The translations under genes were made by a program, and so were the position numbers. Positions 7,177 through 12,969 of a DNA stretch of 12,969 nt are shown piece after piece; the stretch's first letter is position 1; the number at the start of each line of letters is the position of its first letter. The notes beneath the pieces are model-generated. The model worked only from the letters and a program-made list of their open reading frames with translations. It had not been told where the DNA came from and ran no database searches. Origin of the DNA: JBEINZ01 sp040377825 (lineage in GTDB: Bacteria; Pseudomonadota; Alphaproteobacteria; Rhizobiales; Ancalomicrobiaceae); the NCBI GenBank assembly GCA_040377825.1, contig JBEINZ010000060.1, forward strand, positions 1 through 12,969, read 5' to 3'.

Positions 7177-8643
7177 TCATCGCACACCGGCCGCGCGCGC
7201 GGCCAGGAGATCACGGTAAAGCCTTGCATAATGGGCGGCGGGGCGGGTCCAGGACACATCGGTGGCCATGCCATTTTCGATGAGCCTCGCCCAACCCGGC
7301 CGGTCGCGCCACAGTTCGGCGGTCCGGTAAAGCGCCGCTGTCAGCATGTCTAGCGTGACGGGCGCGAACTGGATGCCGGTCCCGGCGCCGACCGCGCGCG
7401 CCATTTCATTGGCATCGACCACCGTATCGGCAAGCCCGCCGACGCGGGCGACGACCGGCACCGCGCCATAGCGCAGCGCGCAAAGCTGGGTGAGCCCGCA
7501 GGGTTCGAAACGCGATGGAACCAGGAGAGCGTCCGAACCGGCCTGCATCCGGTGCGCGAGCCCCTCGTCATAGCCGATGCGAACGCCGATGCGGCCCGGC
7601 GCGACGGCCGCGGCAGAACGGAAACCCTCCTCCAGCGCCCGCTCGCCCGCCCCGAGCAGCGCGAGCTGCCCGCCGACAGCTTCGATCGCGGGAAGGGCGG
7701 CGAGCAACAGATCGAGACCCTTTTGCCAAGATAGCCGGCTAATGACGCCAATCACTAGCGCATGCGGGTTCGGATCGAGCCCGAGCTCACTTTGCAAGGA
7801 AGCCTTGTTCGCCGCGCGGGCGCCGATGTGCGTGCTCTCGTAGGGGGTCGGCAGGAGGCGGTCGGTCGCGGGATTCCAAACCTCCGTGTCGATCCCGTTC
7901 AAGATGCCGTGGAGCACGCAGGCCCGCTCGCGCAACAGTCCGTCGAGCCCCATGCCGCCTTCGGCGGTTCGAATTTCCGCAGCATAACTCGGCGAGACCG
8001 TGGTGATCCGGTCGCTGAGGCGCAAGCCCGCCTTGAGGAATCCGATCGTGCCGTAATACTCGACGCCGTCCATGGCGAAAGAACGCGGCGGTAGGCCAAG
8101 GCGGCCGAGGAGTTCGGGGGGATATTGTCCCTGAAAGGCGAGATTGTGCACGGTCATGACCGAGGCGGGGCGCGGACGACCGTCATAGTGCAGATAGGCC
8201 GCCGTGAGGCCGGCCTGCCAATCATGGGCATGGATGACGTCAGGCCGCCAACCAGACGCACCATCAAACCCGATCCAGGCACCGACTCCCGCGAGCGCCG
8301 CGAATCGGAACGGATTGTCCGGCCAGTCGGCTCCATCAGGGCCCGCATAGGGACCGCCGACGCGGCGGTAGAGATGTGGCGCGTCGATGGCTAGGATATC
8401 GAGACCCTTCGCCATCCCGCGCAGGATGCGGGCCGGTCCGCCGTGGAGATCGTCCGTCTGCAAAACGACGCTCGCGTCGTCGAGGGCGTCGAGGACGGCG
8501 GGATAGCCGGGAACGAGGGTCACGACTTCAACGCTTTCTCGCAAGAGCGCACCAGGAAGGGCGCCGGCGACATCCGCCAGACCACCGGTCTTGATCAGCG
8601 GATAGACTTCGGAAACGACCGAGAGGACCTTGGTCCCGCTCAT
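7177..8643 (-). CDS. glgA: Glycogen synthase, ADP-glucose type (GT5)
   Basis: Transfers glucose from ADP-glucose to the non-reducing ends of alpha-1,4-glucan. The 488-residue GT-B protein has an N-terminal Rossmann domain with ADP-glucose loop KTGGLADVAGALP (18-30), Lys18 matching the E. coli Lys15 site. Other conserved blocks are HAHDWQAGL (138-146) and VHNLAFQGQYP (165-175), then NGIDTEVWNP (249-258), which precedes the C-terminal domain. In that domain SRLSWQKGLD (302-311) carries Arg303 and Lys308, and PSRFEPCGLTQL (376-387) has the conserved Glu380. Length and motifs are complete. The ATG at 8643 overlaps the glgC stop by four bases (ATGA), pointing to translational coupling that would keep synthase and pyrophosphorylase in step. 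The weak Shine-Dalgarno (AGGATCGGA), lying inside glgC, fits that reading. Confidence 0.96.
   Translation of the reverse strand: MSGTKVLSVVSEVYPLIKTGGLADVAGALPGALLRESVEVVTLVPGYPAVLDALDDASVVLQTDDLHGGPARILRGMAKGLDILAIDAPHLYRRVGGPYAGPDGADWPDNPFRFAALAGVGAWIGFDGASGWRPDVIHAHDWQAGLTAAYLHYDGRPRPASVMTVHNLAFQGQYPPELLGRLGLPPRSFAMDGVEYYGTIGFLKAGLRLSDRITTVSPSYAAEIRTAEGGMGLDGLLRERACVLHGILNGIDTEVWNPATDRLLPTPYESTHIGARAANKASLQSELGLDPNPHALVIGVISRLSWQKGLDLLLAALPAIEAVGGQLALLGAGERALEEGFRSAAAVAPGRIGVRIGYDEGLAHRMQAGSDALLVPSRFEPCGLTQLCALRYGAVPVVARVGGLADTVVDANEMARAVGAGTGIQFAPVTLDMLTAALYRTAELWRDRPGWARLIENGMATDVSWTRPAAHYARLYRDLLAARAAGVR
8640..8643 (-). promoter_or_regulatory. ATGA stop/start overlap coupling glgC to glgA
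   Basis: The glgC stop TGA and the glgA start ATG share bases in ATGA, the classical arrangement for termination-reinitiation coupling. Confidence 0.8.
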
Positions 8644-9908
8644 GTTCCGATCCTGTCGATCATCGGCTGGGTAATGAGACAGATGCCCCGCTCCGTCCGG
8701 CGGAAGCGCGCGGTGTCGAGGGTGGGATCTTCGCCGACGATGAGGCCCTCGGGAATGCTGACGCCGCGATCGACGACCACATTGGTCAGCCGCGCGCCAC
8801 GGCCGACATTGACGTAAGGCAGGATCACCGCGTTCTCGACCGACGAATAGGAATTGACCCGGACGCCGGTGAATAGCAGCGACCGCTTCAGCGCCGCGCC
8901 CGATACGATGCAGCCGCCTGAGACGAGCGAGGAGACGGCCGCGCCGCGTCGGCCCTCCTCGTCATGGACGAATTTTGCCGGCGGTGTGATTTCGCCATAG
9001 GTCCATATCGGCCATTCATTATCGTAGAGATCGAGGTCCGGCACGACGTCGGTCAAGTCGATATTCGCTTCCCAATAGGCGTCGACGGTGCCGACATCGC
9101 GCCAATACGGCGCGGCTTCCTTGGTCGATCTGACGCAAGACCGGGAGAAATGATGGGCAACGGCTTTACCGTGCTTGACGATATAGGGGATCAGGTCCTT
9201 GCCGAAATCACGGCTCGAGCCCGGCGTGGCCGCGTCGCGGATTAATTGATCGAAAAGGAACTTCGTCTCGAAGACGTAGATGCCCATTGAGGCAAGCGCC
9301 TTGTCGGGATGGCCCGGCATCGCCGGGGGATCCTTCGGCTTTTCCACGAAGTCGATGATCCGGTCGGTCTCGTCGACATGCATGACGCCGAAGCCGGTGG
9401 CCTCCATGCGCGGGACTTCCAAACAGCCGATGGTGACATCCGCCCCCTGCTCGACATGCTGTTGCAGCATCAGCTCGTAGTCTTGTTTGTAGATGTGATC
9501 GCCGGCGAGAACGATGATGTGGCGCGTCTCGTAGTCCCGGATGATGTCGATGTTTTGGTAGACCGCATCCGCCGTGCCCTCATACCAATGGTCTTCGGAG
9601 ACACGCTGGCTAGCCGGCAAAATATCAAAACTTTCGTTTCGCTCGGGCCGAAAGAAGTTCCAGCCGCGCTGCAGGTGCCGGATCAGGCTATGTGCCTTGT
9701 ATTGCGTCGCCACGCTGATGCGTCGGATGCCTGAGTTGAGCGCATTGGACAGCGCGAAGTCGATGATGCGGGACTTGCCGCCAAAATAAACCGCCGGCTT
9801 CGCGCGTCGATCGGTCAGTTCCATCAGTCGGCTGCCGCGCCCGCCGGCCAGCACATAAGCCATGGCCGTTCGCGCCAGGGGTCCAGCGGGTGCCTGTCGC
9901 GTCGTCAT
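8640..9908 (-). CDS. glgC: Glucose-1-phosphate adenylyltransferase (ADP-glucose pyrophosphorylase)
   Basis: Makes ADP-glucose and pyrophosphate from glucose-1-phosphate and ATP, the committed and allosterically controlled step of bacterial glycogen synthesis. The 422 residues hold an N-terminal nucleotidyltransferase domain with LAGGRGSRLMELTDRRAKPA (20-39, including the GGRG pyrophosphate loop and Lys37), GTADAVYQN (111-119), AGDHIY (135-140) and FVEKPK (187-192). A C-terminal left-handed beta-helix (about 325-400) has repeating turns such as GGCIVSG and GRGARLTNVVVD. Alphaproteobacterial enzymes of this type are usually activated by fructose-6-phosphate and pyruvate; if so here, the neighbouring malic enzyme would make an activator, though this is inference only. 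The start is fixed by a strong AGGAGG at 9916-9921. The gene lies 69 bases after glgB, the widest gap in the operon. Confidence 0.96.
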   Translation of the reverse strand: MTTRQAPAGPLARTAMAYVLAGGRGSRLMELTDRRAKPAVYFGGKSRIIDFALSNALNSGIRRISVATQYKAHSLIRHLQRGWNFFRPERNESFDILPASQRVSEDHWYEGTADAVYQNIDIIRDYETRHIIVLAGDHIYKQDYELMLQQHVEQGADVTIGCLEVPRMEATGFGVMHVDETDRIIDFVEKPKDPPAMPGHPDKALASMGIYVFETKFLFDQLIRDAATPGSSRDFGKDLIPYIVKHGKAVAHHFSRSCVRSTKEAAPYWRDVGTVDAYWEANIDLTDVVPDLDLYDNEWPIWTYGEITPPAKFVHDEEGRRGAAVSSLVSGGCIVSGAALKRSLLFTGVRVNSYSSVENAVILPYVNVGRGARLTNVVVDRGVSIPEGLIVGEDPTLDTARFRRTERGICLITQPMIDRIGT

Positions 9909-9915
9909 TCTTGTT

Positions 9916-9921
9916 CCTCCT
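9916..9921 (-). promoter_or_regulatory. Consensus Shine-Dalgarno of glgC
   Basis: AGGAGG on the minus strand, seven bases before the ATG. It is the strongest ribosome binding site within the glycogen operon, consistent with high translation of the coupled glgC-glgA pair. Confidence 0.75.
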
Positions 9922-9977
9922 CTTGATCGGGCCTCGTTGCGGGTGACATTCCGCCGGACCTTTTTGATGTCGTGACG

Positions 9978-12173
9978 TTAGTCCGGATCAAAGACGAAAT
10001 AGAGAGTGGCGAGCGGCGGGACCACCACCTCGGCGGACGCCGGCATGCCATGGGACGGGATTTCGTCCGCGATCACGCCGCCCGCATTGCCGAGACCGGA
10101 ACCCCAGTATGCGGCCGCGTCGGTATTCAAGATTTCCCGCCAACGGCCAGCCATGGGAAGCCCGATCCGATAGTCGGGGCGGGGGACCGGCGTGAAGTTC
10201 GAAATCGAGACGACCGGTCGGTCGTCGTGTCCGCCGGTTCGCAGCCATGCGAAGACCGACTGATCGCGGTCATCCGCGATGACCCAGCGGAAGCCATCCG
10301 CCTCGCAGTCGCGCGCGTGCAGCGCCGCTTCCTCGCGATAGATGCGGTTCAAATCGGCGACGAGCGCGCGAAGGCCCCTGTGGGGCGCGTGATCGAGCAG
10401 CCACCACTCAAGGCCGCGATCGAAATTCCATTCGCTCGTCTGGCCGAATTCCTGGCCCATGAAGAGAAGCTTCTTGCCCGGATGGGCCCACATGAAACCG
10501 TAATAGGCGCGCGCATTGGCAAAACGTTGCCATTCGTCGCCCGGCATCTTGCCGAGGATCGACCCCTTGCCGTGCACCACCTCGTCATGGCTCAGCGGTA
10601 GCACGAAGTTCTCGGTGAAGGCATAAAGCAGCCCGAAGGTCATCTGGTCATGGTGATGGCGCCGATGCACCGGGTCGTGCGCCATGTAGGCGAGCGTATC
10701 GTGCATCCAGCCCATATTCCACTTGAAGCCGAAGCCGAGCCCGCCAGCATAGGCGGGTTGCGATACGCCTGCCCAAGCGGTTGATTCTTCGGCGATCGTG
10801 ACGCTGCCGGGATGTGTCGCGTAGGCGAGTTCGTTGAAGCGGCGAAGGAATGAGACCGCATCGCGGTTGTCGTTCGAGCCGTCGGCGTTCGGCAACCACT
10901 CGCCGGCTTTTCGCGAGTAATCGAGATAGAGCATCGAAGCGACAGCATCGACGCGCAAGCCGTCGATATGAAACCGATCAAGCCAGAACAGCGCGTTGGC
11001 GATCAGGATGTTTGCGACTTCCCGACGGCCAAAATCATAGATCGCGGTGTTCCAATCCGGATGGAAGCCGCGGCGCGGGTCGGCATGTTCATAAAGCGGG
11101 CCGCCGTCGAAATGTGCGAGGCCGTGGATGTCGGTTGGAAAATGCGCGGGCACCCAGTCGAGGATGACGCCGACGCCAGCAGCATGCGCGCGATCAACGA
11201 ACCGGGCGAAGCCGGCCGGATCGCCGAAACGGCGCGTTGGGGCGAAGAGGCCGATCGGCTGATAGCCCCAGGATGCATCAAGCGGATGTTCGGAAACCGG
11301 CATCAACTCGATATGGGTGAAGCCCATGTCGCGGACGTAGGCAATCAATCGATCAGCCAGCGTATCGTAATCGAGAAACGACCCGTCCTCGGCGCGCTGC
11401 CATGAACCGAGATGGACCTCGTAGGCGGCCATCGGCTTGCGACGCGGGTCGCCGGTCGCTCGCGCCGCCATGTAATCGGCATCGGTCCATTCGAATCCGT
11501 CGGTACGTGTGACGACGGAGGCGGTGGAGGGGCGCATTTCGCCGGCAAAGCCAAACGGATCGGCCTTTAGCGGCAGGATACGGCCATCGGCCGCTACGAT
11601 CTCGTATTTGTAGACGGTCCCGACGCCGACATCCGGGGCGAAAATCTCCCAAAGTCCGCTGTCAATCCGCTTGCGCATCTGATGGCAACGGCCGTCCCAG
11701 GCGTTAAAGTCGCCAACCACCGAAACGCGCGCGGCGTTCGGCGCCCACACCGCGAAGTGAACGCCGTCCGTCTCATCATGCGTCATCGGATGCGCGCCGA
11801 GCCGTTCGTAGAGGCGCCGGTGAGTCCCCTCTAGGAGAAGATGGTCGTCGATCGCGCCGAGGACGCCCGGGAACGAATAAGGGTCTTCGAGCGTCCAAGA
11901 TCCGTTGGCGTTCGCGGCCTCCAGTCGATAGCGAGGCCGGTCGGTCCAGTCAGGCGCAAGACCTTCGAAGAAGCCAGCATCGTCGCGGCGGACAAGCGAG
12001 ACCCGGCGCGCCCCGGCGACCGCGTCAAGTTTATCGGCAAACGGCACGAAGGCGCGAATTGCAAGACCGCCGACGGTCTTGTGCGGACCGAGCAGCGCAA
12101 AAGGATCCTGATGGCGCGCGGCGATCAAGGCCGCCACGTCCTCCGCCTTCGCTTGCCATCCAGCCGTCTGCAT
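9978..12173 (-). CDS. glgB: 1,4-alpha-glucan branching enzyme GlgB (GH13)
   Basis: Cuts alpha-1,4 chains and rejoins them through alpha-1,6 links, forming the branches of glycogen. The 731 residues match the long bacterial form (E. coli 728): an N-terminal N1 module with DPFALLGPH (23-31), a CBM48 with VHFAVWAPNAARVSVVGDFN (138-157), the (beta/alpha)8 barrel, and a C-terminal beta domain ending LATLYFVFDPD. The catalytic residues are all present: region I DWVPAHFP (339-346), nucleophile Asp409 in DGLRVDAV, acid/base Glu462 in IAEEST, and transition-state Asp530 in LPLSHDEVVHGKGS. EFGQTSEWNFDRGLEWWLLD (575-594) is also typical of GlgB. The ATG at 12173 follows a G-rich stretch (GGGGGGA), and the protein begins where the family does. 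It starts 54 bases after the glgP stop. Confidence 0.96.
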   Translation of the reverse strand: MQTAGWQAKAEDVAALIAARHQDPFALLGPHKTVGGLAIRAFVPFADKLDAVAGARRVSLVRRDDAGFFEGLAPDWTDRPRYRLEAANANGSWTLEDPYSFPGVLGAIDDHLLLEGTHRRLYERLGAHPMTHDETDGVHFAVWAPNAARVSVVGDFNAWDGRCHQMRKRIDSGLWEIFAPDVGVGTVYKYEIVAADGRILPLKADPFGFAGEMRPSTASVVTRTDGFEWTDADYMAARATGDPRRKPMAAYEVHLGSWQRAEDGSFLDYDTLADRLIAYVRDMGFTHIELMPVSEHPLDASWGYQPIGLFAPTRRFGDPAGFARFVDRAHAAGVGVILDWVPAHFPTDIHGLAHFDGGPLYEHADPRRGFHPDWNTAIYDFGRREVANILIANALFWLDRFHIDGLRVDAVASMLYLDYSRKAGEWLPNADGSNDNRDAVSFLRRFNELAYATHPGSVTIAEESTAWAGVSQPAYAGGLGFGFKWNMGWMHDTLAYMAHDPVHRRHHHDQMTFGLLYAFTENFVLPLSHDEVVHGKGSILGKMPGDEWQRFANARAYYGFMWAHPGKKLLFMGQEFGQTSEWNFDRGLEWWLLDHAPHRGLRALVADLNRIYREEAALHARDCEADGFRWVIADDRDQSVFAWLRTGGHDDRPVVSISNFTPVPRPDYRIGLPMAGRWREILNTDAAAYWGSGLGNAGGVIADEIPSHGMPASAEVVVPPLATLYFVFDPD

Positions 12174-12227
12174 CGTCCCCCCTAAGCCGGCTTTCTTGTT
12201 TTCTGATGGCCGGTTTCGTTCGCCTGC

Positions 12228-12969
12228 TTATTCCTGCGGTGTCACCGGAACCTTCCAGATTTCGTCGGCATAGTCACGGATCGTTCGATCCGAGGAGAAC
12301 CAGCCCATCCGTGCGGTATTGAGGATCGACGATCGCCACCACGCGGTTTTGTTGCGCCATACCCGATACATGGACCGTTGTGCCGCGTAGTAGCTATCGA
12401 AATCCGCCGAAACCAAAAAGTAATCGTGATAGGTCAGCGCATCCGCAAGCGGGCGGAAACGACCCGGATCCCTTGGCGAAAAGACACCGGATCCGAGCGC
12501 GTCGATCACTTCGCGTAGTCGTGGCGAGGCGGCGATTGTCGCGGTCGCGTCGTTGCCCTGCCGGCGGCGGGCTTCGACCTGCTCGGCCTCGAGCCCGAAG
12601 ATAAAAATGTTCTCCGGCCCGACATGCTCGCGGATCTCAACATTCGCTCCATCAAGCGTCCCGATCGTCAACGCGCCGTTCAATGCGAACTTCATGTTGC
12701 CCGTGCCCGAGGCTTCCATGCCCGCGGTCGAGATCTGTTCGGACACGTCGGCGGCCGGAATGATCGATTCCGCCAGGCTCACATTGTAATTCGGCAGGAA
12801 GACCACCTTCAAAAGCCCGCGCACGGTCGGATCGTTGTTGACCATGCGCGCGACGTCGTTGGCGAGCTTGATGATGAGCTTCGCCTGATGGTAGCTCGCC
12901 GCTGCCTTGCCCGCGAAAATTTTCACGCGCGGGATCCAGTCGCGCGTCGGCTGCGCGCGGATCTCGTCG
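12228..12969 (-). CDS. glgP: Glycogen/starch/alpha-glucan phosphorylase, C-terminal part (runs off right edge)
   Basis: Releases glucose-1-phosphate from glycogen chain ends by phosphorolysis, using pyridoxal phosphate (PLP). The last 246 residues are visible; the frame stays open to the right edge, and a full protein of about 800-840 residues would start outside the window. Diagnostic blocks are DWIPRVKIFAGKAAASYH, VVFLPNYNVSLAESIIPAAD, and EASGTGNMKFALNGALTIGT; the lysine of GNMKF (codon 12690-12692) is the PLP-binding residue. DGANVEI and the C-terminal WYSSDRTI-type segment (here WFSSDRTIRDYADEIW) follow. An internal GTG at 12926 is not the start, because homology continues upstream of it. 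It is the promoter-proximal gene among those seen, so the operon promoter is expected beyond the right edge. Confidence 0.96.
   Translation of the reverse strand, partial: DEIRAQPTRDWIPRVKIFAGKAAASYHQAKLIIKLANDVARMVNNDPTVRGLLKVVFLPNYNVSLAESIIPAADVSEQISTAGMEASGTGNMKFALNGALTIGTLDGANVEIREHVGPENIFIFGLEAEQVEARRRQGNDATATIAASPRLREVIDALGSGVFSPRDPGRFRPLADALTYHDYFLVSADFDSYYAAQRSMYRVWRNKTAWWRSSILNTARMGWFSSDRTIRDYADEIWKVPVTPQE

Noticed and set aside
7137..7274. N-terminal extension of pgm to the ATG at 7274
   Set aside because: The 46 added residues are proline-rich, lack homology to phosphoglucomutases, and would overlap glgA; a good Shine-Dalgarno sits before 7136.
12187..12213. CCGGC/GCCGG inverted repeat in the glgP-glgB gap as a terminator or attenuator
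   Set aside because: The arms are only 5 bases with a 17-base loop and no T-run; chance is likely in GC-rich DNA.
12228..12926. GTG at 12926 as the start of a short separate protein
   Set aside because: Phosphorylase homology (DWIPR) continues upstream in frame to the window edge, so this is an internal codon of glgP.

Overview
The window looks like part of an alphaproteobacterial chromosome, most likely Hyphomicrobiales (Rhizobiales). Three things suggest this: the glycogen genes run in the order glgP-glgB-glgC-glgA-pgm-glgX, as known from rhizobia and Agrobacterium relatives; there is a long malic enzyme with a phosphotransacetylase-like tail; and there is a rhizobial-type 105-residue membrane protein. 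The DNA is GC-rich and coding density is high. No tRNA, rRNA, insertion sequence or CRISPR array was seen. Genus cannot be fixed from the sequence.

Layout. Positions 3419 to the right edge form one minus-strand glycogen operon, read right to left: glgP (5' part outside the window), glgB, glgC, glgA, pgm, glgX. Gaps are 25-69 bases, and glgC and glgA share a 4-base ATGA overlap. Together the genes interconvert glucose-6-phosphate and glucose-1-phosphate (Pgm), make ADP-glucose (GlgC), polymerise it (GlgA), branch it (GlgB), and degrade it by phosphorolysis (GlgP) and debranching (GlgX). Convergent to the operon, at 1037-3355 on the plus strand, is a malic enzyme of the MaeB/Tme type, which makes pyruvate and NAD(P)H from malate. 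Divergent from it is a small two-helix membrane protein (450-767), followed by the start of msrA.

The left edge is the surprise. The msrA reading frame is intact only to its catalytic GCFW motif (about position 214) and then becomes unrelated sequence. About 60 bases further on, same strand, an open frame begins at 151 and runs off the left edge. Its 50 visible residues read as the N-terminus of a eukaryotic ubiquitin-conjugating enzyme (E2) of the UBE2G2/Ubc7 type. Its start has a eukaryote-like context and no proper Shine-Dalgarno, and its codon use differs from the neighbouring genes. Either eukaryotic DNA has recombined into a bacterial msrA, or the contig is a chimera of bacterial and eukaryotic reads. 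The second is the simpler explanation and must be excluded first. The rest of the window is ordinary central carbon metabolism.
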